From the NCBI RefSeq assembly GCF_014203645.1, contig NZ_JACHJL010000009.1, positions 293,493 to 357,492 on the forward strand: a stretch of 64,000 nt of DNA, written 5' to 3'. Shown in pieces: positions 43,970-53,396 of this stretch. The notes under the pieces are model-generated. The model did no database searches and was not told where the DNA came from. It saw only the letters and a program-made list of their open reading frames with translations. Each line of letters opens with the position of its first letter. Position 1 is the stretch's first letter. The stretch is from Streptomyces zagrosensis (lineage in GTDB: Bacteria; Actinomycetota; Actinomycetes; Streptomycetales; Streptomycetaceae). The position numbers and the translations under genes are program-made.

Positions 43970-46092
43970 CGGCCGTCCATCTGTGCGGCAAAGGCCAGTG
44001 CTCCGCGGCCGGTGGGGGCGTCACCGGCCGCATTGCCCAACACCGCGCGGGCGATGGCGTCCGAGTCGCCCAGCGTCACCGAGTTGACCCCCGGTCTGAT
44101 GCCGGCTGCCGTGACCCAGTGCACCGACTCGGTGGGCACCCCGAACGCGAACCGGCGCGGATGCGCCACGCCGTCCGCGGCCAGCAGATGGTACGGCCGC
44201 TCGGTGACGGAGAGCCCGCCCGTCTCGTACGCATCGCCGAGCGTGGAGGGGATGCGGTACGGGGCACACTGCCCGGTGTTCAACAGGTGCCGAAGGAGTG
44301 GATCGGCCGTACGGCGCAGATCGATCTCCGGCAGCCGGGCCTCGATCAGCGCGCGGGCTGTCACCCGCGAGCCGGGCACCGCCGGCGACTCCGCGACGTA
44401 GACCCCCGCCTGGCGGTCGGCCTCGATCCGCATGCCGGGCCCCGCGATGCGCACCGTCCCCGACTCGATCAGGGCGAGCAGTTCCTCGATGCGGCGCGCG
44501 GGCGGCCCGATGGACAAATAGGCGTTCAGCGGGGTGTACCAGCGGTCCAGGTCGCTGCGGTACGAATCGCCGCTGAGCCCGCCGTGATCGACCGCGAGCC
44601 GCAGCTCGTTGCGCAGGTCGCGCAGGACGTCGAGGGCGGCCTTGAGCGCTCCGCTGACGTTGCCGGCGTGTGCCGCGTCGAGGTCCTCGCGCAGGTGGTC
44701 GAGTAGCCAGTCGTGGAAGTCCGATGGATCGCTGAACTCCCGCTGTGCGTAAGGGCGTTGCAGGGCGTCCCAGTCCCAGCGGTCGGCGGGGGAGATGCCG
44801 AATGCGGCGAGCAACTCCGTTGGCTGCCCGTCGTCCGCCGAATGGGCCAGGTAGTGCTCCTGGAACTCCGCGACCCGCCCGGACCGACCGCGCGAGGTGA
44901 GCAGCGCGCAGTAGTAGACGGTCTCCACCTCGCGCGCCACCAGCGGCCACAGCACATCGCGGAAGTCGATTCCGGCGCCGTCCGCCGACTGCGCGCGCAG
45001 CTTGGCTATCAGCTCGGGGGTGAGCAGCAGCGGCTCGTGGCGTCCCTCGACGCCCTTCTCGTTCTCGCCTCGTGCGTGGTACGGCATACCGCGGCGCGAG
45101 CCGGCGTACAACTGCGGCTCGCGGCCCGATGGGCGATACACCAACCGCCCCGCGACGCGCTCGAAGCTGCCACCCCGGCCCTCGGTCAGCAAGGCCATGT
45201 GATCGAAGAAGTTGAGCCCAAGGCCGCGCAACAACACGGTCTTGCCCGCCTCGATGGCCGACAGGTCCACATCGGCGGGGTTGGACGGCGGGACGTACAC
45301 CAGTCCGTGCCGGGCGGCGAAGTCGGTGAGGTCGTTCTCCTGCGGTGAGGGCTCGACTGGGACATGCCCCTGAGCCAGGACGACCGCGCTCAGGTTGGTG
45401 AGCCGGGCCCCGTTGGACAGGGCCACGGTCTGGGTGCCGACCGTGTCGTCGTCCAGGGCGACGGCCCGCGCCGCATGCACTCGCAGGGTGACCTTGGCGG
45501 GGGCGCCGGCGACGATCCGCTGGAAGGCCCAGGAAAGGTAGCTGCCGTACAGCGCGCGGGTCGGATACGTGTCGGGGCCGAGCGCGGCGGCCTCGGCGAG
45601 CGTCGCCGCGTCGTACGTCAGGGCCTGCGGCGGCAGACCAACCGACTCGGCACCGGGCGCCGCTGGTGCGCTCGACTCGGCACCGTACGGGCGCCCCGTA
45701 GCCGGAACTTCGGGCCCCGCACAGGGCTGCCTCGCTGCCCCGCTGGGCCGCTTCGGCGCGCTGTCGGACGCTACCGCCTGGCCGCGTGGCCCACGTTCGG
45801 CGATCGCCCGGGCCCATTCGAACAGGCTCGGGCCTGCTGCCAACGGGCCCTCCATTTCGACGCTGTCGTCGGTGAATACGGTGACCTGACAGGCCACGGT
45901 ATTCATCAGGAGATGCCGCGATTGGTCAGTTCGCCATACCCGCCCCGCACCCGGTACGTGCGGATCGACCACATGCACGGTGATCGCGTCGTGCGCTGTG
46001 AAGTGCCGCGCATTGACGCAGAGTCGCTCCAGGACCGATAGGCCGCGCGGGCCCGCCCCGATGACGCAGACATCGAGGCGTGTGCTGGTCAT
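43966..46092 (-). CDS. CreE-like FAD-dependent aspartate N-monooxygenase
   Basis: 708 residues, FAD/NAD(P)-binding protein with GAGPRGLSVLERL at 12-24 (FAD motif). Further segments are the HLLMNTVACQVTVF stretch, PTRALYGSYLSWAF, a second nucleotide site VLLRGLGLNFFDHM, and a C-terminal catalytic half (RRGMPYHARGENEK, NSVTLGDSDAIARAVLG). This is the architecture of CreE/FzmM enzymes that oxidise L-aspartate to nitrosuccinate with NADPH and O2. About 50 residues of low-complexity Ala/Pro (about 105-155) are inserted. ATG 46092 has GGAGA at 5 bp. Coupled to the CreD-like gene and divergent from the CreM-like ligase. Confidence 0.83.
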   Translation of the reverse strand: MTSTRLDVCVIGAGPRGLSVLERLCVNARHFTAHDAITVHVVDPHVPGAGRVWRTDQSRHLLMNTVACQVTVFTDDSVEMEGPLAAGPSLFEWARAIAERGPRGQAVASDSAPKRPSGAARQPCAGPEVPATGRPYGAESSAPAAPGAESVGLPPQALTYDAATLAEAAALGPDTYPTRALYGSYLSWAFQRIVAGAPAKVTLRVHAARAVALDDDTVGTQTVALSNGARLTNLSAVVLAQGHVPVEPSPQENDLTDFAARHGLVYVPPSNPADVDLSAIEAGKTVLLRGLGLNFFDHMALLTEGRGGSFERVAGRLVYRPSGREPQLYAGSRRGMPYHARGENEKGVEGRHEPLLLTPELIAKLRAQSADGAGIDFRDVLWPLVAREVETVYYCALLTSRGRSGRVAEFQEHYLAHSADDGQPTELLAAFGISPADRWDWDALQRPYAQREFSDPSDFHDWLLDHLREDLDAAHAGNVSGALKAALDVLRDLRNELRLAVDHGGLSGDSYRSDLDRWYTPLNAYLSIGPPARRIEELLALIESGTVRIAGPGMRIEADRQAGVYVAESPAVPGSRVTARALIEARLPEIDLRRTADPLLRHLLNTGQCAPYRIPSTLGDAYETGGLSVTERPYHLLAADGVAHPRRFAFGVPTESVHWVTAAGIRPGVNSVTLGDSDAIARAVLGNAAGDAPTGRGALAFAAQMDGR

Positions 46093-46384
46093 GTCGCTCT
46101 CCATTCCCTGTACGACACATCACCGAGAGGGTCAGCTCGACATGAGCGAACTAGCCTCCGAGTGTTGGGGATAGTGCTCTGCCGCGGTAGCGGCTAGTTC
46201 TTGCTATCTGACATGGTGGAGCTTGCCATGCAGCTTGCTATGGCGATTCGTGCAGGTCGGGACCTATTTTGTAACGACTTCTAGCCTTCATAGCACCCGG
46301 GCGACCAGCGCCTGCACGCATACTGCGCGGCCACTCGCGCGGCCCGTCGTGAAGGTAATCCCGTTCCTAGTGGGGAGAGCTGGA

Positions 46385-48004
46385 ATGTCCTCTCGCAAAC
46401 ACCCGTTGAACATCGCTGAGCTGTTTGAATGGCACGCCCAGGCGAAGCAGCAAACCGTCGCGTACCTGGACCGACCCTTTGACATAGCCCCGGACAAAGG
46501 CACCCGCTTTGATGCCGGACAACTCGTCCAGACGGTACGTGACTTCTCTGCCCGGCTTTACGCAGCGGGTGCGCGTGCGGGCGATCGCGTCGCCATTGTC
46601 AAGGACAATCACTTCGACATGACGCTGGCCGCCGCCGCGGCGGCACGCTTTGGGGCGATACCTGCCACTATCGCGGGTCTCAACACCCCGGAGAACCACC
46701 GGTCCATGATAGCGAGGCTGGAGCCGTCGGTCCTGGTGGTGTCTCCCACCGCGCTGGCCAACGCCGCGCGTGCGGGCGTCGAGCTGAGCGGCCCCGACAC
46801 CAAGGTGATCGTCCTTGGCGAGCTGGGCGAGGGGGCGCCGGATGGTGCGCTGGCCCTGAGCGACCTGGATGGCGCGGACGCCCCGCCGACCCGGCTGCGC
46901 GCCCCGCACGAGTCCATGATGATCATGCACAGCTCCGGCACCACCGGTGTGCCCAAGCTGGTGGTGCACTCCGGTAACTCGCTGCTCGGCGGCGTTGCCC
47001 GGATCGAACGCATCCGCCTGCCCGTGCTGGCCAGCAGGCATCATGACGTGGTCGCCACCTCAGTGTCCTTCGCGCACGGGCGAACCGTGTCGTGGACGAT
47101 CGGTCAGTTCGTGCTCGCGCCGAAGAAGATCGTCATCATTTCCCGGCATGACACCGACGTCGCCGAGCGGATGTTTGAGGAGCACCGCCCCACCTCGATC
47201 GAAGCGTGCCCGAACGTCTTCCAGCGCTGGGAGGACATGGCTCACCAGCGCCCCGAACTGTTTCGCCAAACACGGCTGTTCATCGGCACCTTTGACGCCA
47301 TTCACCCGCGTACGGTGCGCACCTTCCTCAACGTCTCCAAGCGCCGCTTCCCGCTGTGGCTTCAGGGCTGGGGCCAAAGCGAGGTCGGCCCCATCTGCTT
47401 CGCGGTCTACACCCGGGGCCGGATGCAAAAGCTCTCCGACGACTCGTCGGCCACCAGTGACATCGGCTGGCCGTCACCGGGCTTCACCAAGGTCAAGGTG
47501 GTGGACATCGACACCGGCCGCACGCTCCCCAAGGGCAAGCCGGGCATGATGATGGTCGCCACCAAGGCCCGATGCATGGACTACCTCGGCGAGAGCGAAC
47601 GGCACGCGGAGAAGATCAACGGTGAATGGTGGAACACCGGCGATATCGGTGAGATGCACGCCTTTGGCCGCATCAAGCTGGTAGACCGCGAGGTGGACAT
47701 CATCCCCGGCACCAGCGGCATCGAACTGGAGAGCATCCTGTTGGACCGACTGCCCCGGGCGTCCGATGTGACCGTGCTCGGATTGCCGGGTGAACTTCCT
47801 GTTCCGGTTGTGTCGATGATCGACAACAGGCTGGACCCGCAGGAGTGGGCCGCCGCAACCGTCGGGCTGCCCCCGATGGCCGAGCCGAAGTTGGTGCCCT
47901 GGGACGAGGTTCCCAGGACGGCAACATGGAAGGTGCGACGCCTGGACCTGCGTGAACAGGTGCTGGGCAGCAAGCAGGCCATCGGCACCGGCCGTTGGAC
48001 CTGA
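46385..48004 (+). CDS. CreM-like AMP-forming ligase (candidate diazotisation enzyme)
   Basis: 539 residues, ANL superfamily. Core motif MIMHSSGTTGVPKLVVHSG (P-loop), SFAHGRTVSW, GWGQSEVGPI, then WWNTGDIGEM and GRIKLVDREVD. The C-terminal lysine is in RTATWKVRR. ANL enzymes normally make acyl adenylates, but next to CreE/CreD genes the homologue CreM uses ATP and nitrite to diazotise an aryl amine in cremeomycin biosynthesis. The divergent placement from the CreE-like gene supports that role; an ordinary aryl-CoA ligase cannot be excluded. ATG 46385 has GGGGAGAG 8 bp upstream. The 290-bp divergent gap presumably holds both promoters. Confidence 0.75.
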   Translation: MSSRKHPLNIAELFEWHAQAKQQTVAYLDRPFDIAPDKGTRFDAGQLVQTVRDFSARLYAAGARAGDRVAIVKDNHFDMTLAAAAAARFGAIPATIAGLNTPENHRSMIARLEPSVLVVSPTALANAARAGVELSGPDTKVIVLGELGEGAPDGALALSDLDGADAPPTRLRAPHESMMIMHSSGTTGVPKLVVHSGNSLLGGVARIERIRLPVLASRHHDVVATSVSFAHGRTVSWTIGQFVLAPKKIVIISRHDTDVAERMFEEHRPTSIEACPNVFQRWEDMAHQRPELFRQTRLFIGTFDAIHPRTVRTFLNVSKRRFPLWLQGWGQSEVGPICFAVYTRGRMQKLSDDSSATSDIGWPSPGFTKVKVVDIDTGRTLPKGKPGMMMVATKARCMDYLGESERHAEKINGEWWNTGDIGEMHAFGRIKLVDREVDIIPGTSGIELESILLDRLPRASDVTVLGLPGELPVPVVSMIDNRLDPQEWAAATVGLPPMAEPKLVPWDEVPRTATWKVRRLDLREQVLGSKQAIGTGRWT

Positions 48005-48157
48005 CGGTCCGCAGCCCAGATTCCCCGCTGCGTACGCCCCATGCCCTACCGTCCGACGCAGTGCCGGCTGCGGGCTTTATCGGGCGGTTGGCCGGGCGCA
48101 CCAGCGGGGCGGCGGTTCCAGTTGTGTAGGGCCGCACCCATGGTCGGGTGTGGTGTG

Positions 48158-48171
48158 AGATGGCACCATCT
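48158..48171. promoter_or_regulatory. Small perfect palindrome upstream of the flavoprotein gene
   Basis: AGATGG-CA-CCATCT lies about 100 bp before the start codon, in the 270-bp gap after the ligase gene. Possible operator; no second copy seen. Confidence 0.35.
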
Positions 48172-48274
48172 GACGGCACCGGAACGGTACCGGAGCCAAC
48201 ACGGGTGACAAGATGCCCCGGTTGGTGATTACCGAGACGTGAGCCCGAGGAAGTAACGCGTATGAGGAGCAGGA

Positions 48275-49615
48275 GTGGCTGACATCGACATAGCTGTGAT
48301 TGGCGCCGGGATCGCCGGGCTGACCACCGCGTACCGGCTGACGCAAGAGGGCCACCGGGTGGAGGTGTTCGAGTCCGAGGACGCGCCCGGGGGGCGGATG
48401 CGCTCCAGCCGTATTGACGGCTACACCACCGACCATGGGTCGGAGACGATCTCCCCCTACGGCTACCCGGCCACCTGGGAGTTCATCAAGGAACTGGGCC
48501 TGGATCGAAGCAACCAGATCCACCAGATCCAGCACCCAGTGGGATTGTGGGACCAGGGCCGTAACCACCCATGGGTGGGGCACCCCAAGGGGATGCTGTT
48601 CGGTGCGGGCATGTCCGTCGCCGGGCGCGTCCAGTCGTTGCGCTCGACGCTGGGCGGCATCCTGCCGTCCGGCCAGGTCGATCCGGAATGGCCCGAGAAC
48701 TCGAAGTACGGCACCATGACGCTCGCCGAGTTCGGTGAGCGCTACGGCCGTGAGATGGTCGAGCGCAGTCTCGGCCCGATCGCGCACACCGCCTTCGGTT
48801 GGCAGCCCGAAACCAGCTCAGTGGCACCGCTGCTTGCCATCGTGCAGGGCACCAGGGGCATCGTCCGCTGGCAGACCTACCGCGACGGCCAGGACACCAT
48901 GGCCCGCCAGTTGGCCGAGAAGGTGAAGGTGCACCTGTCGCGGCCTGTGGAGCGGGTGGAGCGCGAGGGCGACGGGGTACGTATCCACTTCGCCGATGGC
49001 ACCGACCTGTCGGCGCGCGCCGCGGTCCTCACCCAGCCGTCCCCGGAGATCCCCGCGATCTATCCCGGGCTGCCGCAGGACGAGCGGCCGTTCATCGAGG
49101 CGTCCACCTTCACCACGATGATGCGCGTTGCGGTTCGCCTCGACCGCCCGCTGGAGCCGCGCCGCGACCCGAACAGCCCGCGTTCGTACGCGGTCGTCCT
49201 TGGCCCGGACGAGGATTCGCTCTTCTCCGGCTGCACCATCGAACACAACAAGTGCCCCGAGCGCGTGCCGGCGGGCCGCGGCCTGGTCACGCTGCTGGTC
49301 TCGCCGCGCCGGGTGCACGAGGTGTTCAACCTGCCGGACGAGGAGGTGCTGGAGCGGGCGTTGGACGAAAGCACCCACTTCATCGACGGCCTACGCTCCG
49401 CGTACGTGGGGCACCACGTCGTCCGCTGGCCCAACGGCCTTCCCGCCGCGCCGCCGGCCGCGCTCAACCTCCGTGGCCGGTTTGTCCGCCGGTCCCCGCG
49501 GCCGATCGAGTACGCGGGCGACTGGCTGTATCTGCGCCCGAGCAGCGAGGCGGCCATCGCGTCGTCAAAGCTGGCGGTGGACCGGGTGCACGCCTGGCTC
49601 TCTGGCCAGCGCTAG
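48275..49615 (+). CDS. FAD-dependent oxidoreductase, protoporphyrinogen-oxidase/phytoene-desaturase-like
   Basis: 446 residues. FAD-binding N-terminus AVIGAGIAGLTTAYRLTQEGHRVEVFESEDAPGGRMRS is of the amine-oxidase/phytoene-desaturase type. The central TMTLAEFGERYGREMVERSLGPI resembles protoporphyrinogen oxidase, and the FAD contact near the C-terminus is IEYAGDWL. Likely reactions are dehydrogenation or double-bond isomerisation/oxidation of the prenylated intermediate. GTG 48275 has GAGGAG 5-6 bp upstream. Same direction as the ligase gene. Confidence 0.88.
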   Translation: MADIDIAVIGAGIAGLTTAYRLTQEGHRVEVFESEDAPGGRMRSSRIDGYTTDHGSETISPYGYPATWEFIKELGLDRSNQIHQIQHPVGLWDQGRNHPWVGHPKGMLFGAGMSVAGRVQSLRSTLGGILPSGQVDPEWPENSKYGTMTLAEFGERYGREMVERSLGPIAHTAFGWQPETSSVAPLLAIVQGTRGIVRWQTYRDGQDTMARQLAEKVKVHLSRPVERVEREGDGVRIHFADGTDLSARAAVLTQPSPEIPAIYPGLPQDERPFIEASTFTTMMRVAVRLDRPLEPRRDPNSPRSYAVVLGPDEDSLFSGCTIEHNKCPERVPAGRGLVTLLVSPRRVHEVFNLPDEEVLERALDESTHFIDGLRSAYVGHHVVRWPNGLPAAPPAALNLRGRFVRRSPRPIEYAGDWLYLRPSSEAAIASSKLAVDRVHAWLSGQR

Positions 49616-49775
49616 CAGGCAGCGGGTTCTCACCCGCCTCAAACGCTGTAACGGTTCTCCTCAACCGTCTTCACGCCCCGCACCGTCTTGACGGTCTTGC
49701 TGGTCTCGACTGTTTGGATGGTCTTGAGGGTCTAGAGGGTCTCAACAGGGCGTCATGAAGCCGGAAAAGCGTCGT

Positions 49776-49920
49776 GGGGGGGGGGGGGGGGGGGCGGCCC
49801 CCCCCCGCGGGGGGGGGGCGGGGGGCGGGGGGGGGCGGGGCGGGGGGGGGGGGCGCCCCCCCCCCCGCGCCCGCCCCCCCCCCCCCCCCGGCCCGCCCCC
49901 CCCCCCCCCCCCCCCCCCCC
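49776..49920. other. Block of nearly pure G then C runs; probable assembly/sequencing artefact
   Basis: 145 bases consist only of G and C, in long homopolymer runs: mostly G in the first half and mostly C in the second, with single interruptions. No frame carries meaning and nothing else in the window resembles it. It lies in the 410-base gap after the flavoprotein gene and before the end of the convergent NmrA-type gene. Poly-G read ends on both strands closing a gap would give exactly this pattern. Confidence 0.8.
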
Positions 49921-50026
49921 GACGCTGTGAGCTACAAGGCGGGCGGCTGCTGCCCCTTGTCCTTGTCCGAGCACCGACCCCCACGGGTCAGCGGGCAGCG
50001 GTCAGGGGGGCAGGGGGCCAGCGCGG

Positions 50027-50878
50027 TCAGCGGAAGTCGTCCGCGTGGTCGTGGACCCACGACCGGAAGGACCGTGCAGGGCGCCCGAGCAACTGCTCCA
50101 CCGTGTCGGTGACCCGCTCGGGCGAGTCCACGAACGACTGCCAGGCCCGCAGCCGGCCCTCCACGAACGCCGCGTTTCCCCAGGCGGCCGTCAACTCCGC
50201 ACGGGCCGTCTCGGGCGGCAGTTCCTCCCACCGCACTGGGCGCCCGATCACCTCGCCAATGATGCGCACCTGCTCGCTGTGGGTGACCGCCTCCGGGCCC
50301 GTGAGCAGGTACTTCGCCCCGTCGTGCTGGGTTCGATCGGCGCGGCTCGCGGTGAGCACGCATACGGCCACCTCCGCGATGTCCCGCTCGTGGATCAGCG
50401 ACCTAGCGGCCCGCCCGTACGGATAGCGCACCACGCCCTGCCGAATCTGGTCGGCCCAGCGCAGCGCGTTGGCGGCGAAGTCGATGGCGCGTAGAAACGT
50501 CCAGCTCACTCCCGAGTGGCGGAGCTGGCGCTCGATCTCCTGGTGATACGAGGCCGCCGTCTCACCGTCCGCGAGGTCGGCCACATCGGTGGACAGATAC
50601 ACCACCTGTTGCGCATGCTCGGCGATCACCTCCACCACGCGCGGGTCCACCACCGGCAGCCCCGGCCACAGCAGAAAGACGCTGTCCACCCCGCGCACCG
50701 CGGCCTCCAGCGAGGCCGGGTCCGTCAGATCGCCCCGTACGGTGTGTACGCCCGCGGGTAGCGTCGCCGCATCCGGATCGCGTACCAGCGCCCGTGGTTG
50801 AGCGTCCGATGCGGCCAGTGCGGCGACGATGTGCCTGCCTACGGTGCCGGTCGCGCCGGTCACCAGGATCTCGGTCAT
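50027..50878 (-). CDS. NmrA-type NAD(P)-binding reductase (atypical SDR)
   Basis: 283 residues. Rossmann motif ILVTGATGTVGRHIVAAL (TGxxGxxG), then VRDPDA, RGDLTDPASLEAAVRGVDSVFLL, and a C-terminal region of the NmrA/azoreductase-like group (LLTGPEAVTHSEQV...IG). No canonical YxxxK, as usual for this group. It may reduce a quinone or an imine/azo-type bond; the substrate is unknown. ATG 50878 has no Shine-Dalgarno but a promoter ends only about 9 bp upstream, suggesting a leaderless mRNA. Confidence 0.88.
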   Translation of the reverse strand: MTEILVTGATGTVGRHIVAALAASDAQPRALVRDPDAATLPAGVHTVRGDLTDPASLEAAVRGVDSVFLLWPGLPVVDPRVVEVIAEHAQQVVYLSTDVADLADGETAASYHQEIERQLRHSGVSWTFLRAIDFAANALRWADQIRQGVVRYPYGRAARSLIHERDIAEVAVCVLTASRADRTQHDGAKYLLTGPEAVTHSEQVRIIGEVIGRPVRWEELPPETARAELTAAWGNAAFVEGRLRAWQSFVDSPERVTDTVEQLLGRPARSFRSWVHDHADDFR

Positions 50879-50886
50879 TCGATGAC

Positions 50887-50915
50887 CGTAGAACTTCAAC
50901 TGCTGTTTAAGTCAA
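50887..50915 (-). promoter_or_regulatory. Promoter for leaderless transcription of the NmrA-type gene
   Basis: On the minus strand TTGACT (50910-50915) and TCTACG (50887-50892) are spaced by 17 bases. Transcription would start at about 50880, practically at the ATG (50878). Confidence 0.5.
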
Positions 50916-51001
50916 AGCTGGCGGGCATGACAGGCATGACAGCCGTGGCGAGTGCGGCAGGACTGCTGAGGCTCCCCACGAGCGAGGGGGAGCCGACATG
51001 A

Positions 51002-51042
51002 CGGAGCCCCGCTCCACCGGGCGACCGGTGGGCGGGGCTCCG
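51002..51042. terminator. Hairpin terminator downstream of the MMPL gene
   Basis: Outer arms CGGAGCCCCGC and GCGGGGCTCCG (11 bp, perfect) with further internal pairing (CCACCG/CGGTGG). It lies 46 bp after the MMPL stop on the minus strand. Confidence 0.8.
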
Positions 51043-51087
51043 CCGTGACGCCGCGCGTCCACGGGGGTCGGTCGCGCGGCGGGTCTC

Positions 51088-53346
51088 TTAGACGCGGTCC
51101 ACGGCACGCTCCGAGGTGTTGCCCTCGTCCGCGGTGGACGACGGCGGCACCGGCGGGGCGCTTTCGCTGATGCCGAACCGGTCATGGAACTTGCGCATCG
51201 GGCCCGGTGCCCACCAACTCTTCTCGCCAAGGAGACGCATCGACGCGGGGAGCAGGATGCCTCGAATCAGCGTGGCGTCGAGGAGGATCGCGAGCGGGAC
51301 GCCGAGGCCCAGGGCCTTCATGTAGCTGATGCCGGACGTCAGCATCACGATGAACACCAGCGACAGGATGATCGCCGCGTACGTGACGACCTTGCCGACG
51401 CGTTCCAAGCCGGTCGCGACAGCCAGTTCGTTGTCACCGGTGCGGTCGTACTCCTCCTTGACCCGGGAGAGGATGAACACCGCGTAGTCCATGGAGAGGC
51501 CGAAGCCCAGGGTGCCGACGAGGACCGGGACCGTCCAGTTGATGGCGCCGGTATTGATGAAGTCGCCGACCAGCCACTGCATGTGGCCGTCCTGGAAGAC
51601 GAAGACCAGCGATCCAAAGGTGGCGCTCAGGCTCAGCACGCTGAGCACGATGGCCATCAATGGCAGCAACAAACTGCCGGTCAGCAAGAAGAGCAGGATG
51701 TAGGCGCCGATCGCCATGATGCCCAGGGCCAGCGGCAGATTGTCGGTGAGGACGTCGAAGGTGTCCACGGAGATCGCGGGATGGCCGCCGACCTTCACCG
51801 GAAACGGGGAGTCGGCGTCCCGGATGTCTCGGACGATGTCCTCGCCCTTGGGGGAAAGGCCGTCAACGGCGGGCACGACGCTGAAGTAGGTGGACGAGTC
51901 CGTCCCGTACGTTTCCTCCGAGAGCTTCGTCCGCGGGGCGATTTCCTCGCCCTTGGCGTAGGAGCCGGTCAGCGCGTCCACTCGGGCCACATTGGGCAGC
52001 GCGGAGAGCTTGGTGGCGTACGCGGTGATGTCGCTGTCGCGCGCCTTCACATCGCCGATGTCGCGGGCGACGACCTGCATCGCCTGCGCCTCGCGGTTGT
52101 TGAAGTCCTCCTGGACCGTCTTGGCGACCTTGGCCGACTGAGCCGACTTCGGCAGAATCTGCTCGTCGGGCAGGCGCAGGTTCAGGTCGCGGACGGGCGA
52201 GCCAAGCAGCGTCATCAACGCCAGCACCGCGACCACCAGCGGGACGGGCTTGCGCATGACGAACAGGGCCATGCGGTGCCAGCCGCCCTCGGACGACTCG
52301 GCCACCGGGCGTGGCTTACGACGGATCAGACGCAGCTTGTCGATGCGTGGCCCGGCCCAGGCCAGCAGTGCGGGCACGATGGTCAACGTGCCGAAGGCCG
52401 CCACCAGCGAGGTGGCCGCGCCGCCGACCGCGATCGACTGGAACATGCCGAACGGCATGACCACCAGCGACATCAGGGCGATGGCCAGCGTGACGGCGGA
52501 GAAGGTGATCGTGCGGCCTACCTGGCGCATCGTGGCGCGGATGGCATCGTGCGTGTCGAACCCGCGTTGGAGTTCCTCGCGGTAGCGCGTGATGAACAGC
52601 AGGCTGTAGTCGATCGCGAGGCCAAGGCCAAGCAGCGTGGTGACGTTGGTCAGCAGGTTGTTCGCATCGAAGGCGAAGGTGATCAGGTACAGCAAGCCAA
52701 AGACAAGCAGCATCGTGGCCAGGGCGACCGCCAGCGGAAGCGCCGCAGCGACCAGCGAGCCGAAGATGATGACGAGGACGACCAGGACCAGCGGGAAGAC
52801 CAGGGTCTCCGCCTTGCTGGCGTCCTTGGCCGACTGATCGACGTTCTCGAAGTTCATCAGGGCGGTGCCGCCCAGTTCGACCTTCAGGCCCTCGACCTTG
52901 CCGGAGTATTCGTCCTCCAGGTCCTGCACCCGGTCGTTGACCTCGTCGAAGTCACCGAGGATGCGGCCACTGATGAGCGCCTGCTGTCCCGACTCGCCCT
53001 TGAGCGAGGGGGCCTTGCCCATGCTCCAGTACGACGCGACGTTCGCAACGTGTTTGTTGTCCGCAAGGCCCTGCGTCAGCTTGAGACCGGCCTTTGTGAC
53101 CTCGGGGTCATCGACACCGCGCGGGTCACTGACGACGATGGAGAGGTTCGGACGGCCCTGCTCGAACTCCTTCTCCAGGATTTTTTCGGTCTTGTGCGAT
53201 TCGGTGTCGGTGTTCTCATAGCCCCCCATCGTCAGCCTGTCTGCCAGGCCCATGGAGGCCCCACCGACGGCGAGCACGATGATCAGCATGGCCAACAGGA
53301 TTTTCTTTGGCCTCGGGAGGATCAGACTCGCTAGTCTGTCGAGCAT
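51088..53346 (-). CDS. MMPL-family exporter of the cluster
   Basis: 752 residues, full-length MMPL protein. TM helix near the N-terminus, large extracytoplasmic loop, a first block of helices with GLGLAIDYSLLFITRYREEL (about 260-280), a second loop, and a second block with GFGLSMDYAVFILSRVKEEY. These are the two paired MMPL domains that carry the proton-relay Asp-Tyr pairs. It should export the cluster product or provide self-resistance. The ATG at 53346 has AGGAGAT at 6 bp; the open frame extends further upstream into the operator region. Three operator copies lie immediately upstream. Confidence 0.93.
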   Translation of the reverse strand: MLDRLASLILPRPKKILLAMLIIVLAVGGASMGLADRLTMGGYENTDTESHKTEKILEKEFEQGRPNLSIVVSDPRGVDDPEVTKAGLKLTQGLADNKHVANVASYWSMGKAPSLKGESGQQALISGRILGDFDEVNDRVQDLEDEYSGKVEGLKVELGGTALMNFENVDQSAKDASKAETLVFPLVLVVLVIIFGSLVAAALPLAVALATMLLVFGLLYLITFAFDANNLLTNVTTLLGLGLAIDYSLLFITRYREELQRGFDTHDAIRATMRQVGRTITFSAVTLAIALMSLVVMPFGMFQSIAVGGAATSLVAAFGTLTIVPALLAWAGPRIDKLRLIRRKPRPVAESSEGGWHRMALFVMRKPVPLVVAVLALMTLLGSPVRDLNLRLPDEQILPKSAQSAKVAKTVQEDFNNREAQAMQVVARDIGDVKARDSDITAYATKLSALPNVARVDALTGSYAKGEEIAPRTKLSEETYGTDSSTYFSVVPAVDGLSPKGEDIVRDIRDADSPFPVKVGGHPAISVDTFDVLTDNLPLALGIMAIGAYILLFLLTGSLLLPLMAIVLSVLSLSATFGSLVFVFQDGHMQWLVGDFINTGAINWTVPVLVGTLGFGLSMDYAVFILSRVKEEYDRTGDNELAVATGLERVGKVVTYAAIILSLVFIVMLTSGISYMKALGLGVPLAILLDATLIRGILLPASMRLLGEKSWWAPGPMRKFHDRFGISESAPPVPPSSTADEGNTSERAVDRV

Positions 53347-53396
53347 TTTTGATATCTCCTGTCGGGCGGTGCCATGGGGAGCACCGTGCGAGGACT

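Noticed and set aside
49755..50426. A plus-strand open frame through the G/C block
   Set aside because: It encodes Gly, Arg and Pro runs from homopolymer sequence and runs antisense into the NmrA-type gene.
51184..53334. A 716-codon open frame antisense to the MMPL gene
   Set aside because: Composition is the mirror of the real gene (Asp/Gln/Arg/His-rich), with no start site and no family resemblance. The same holds for the long frames opposite lon, CreE, Gfo and UbiA.
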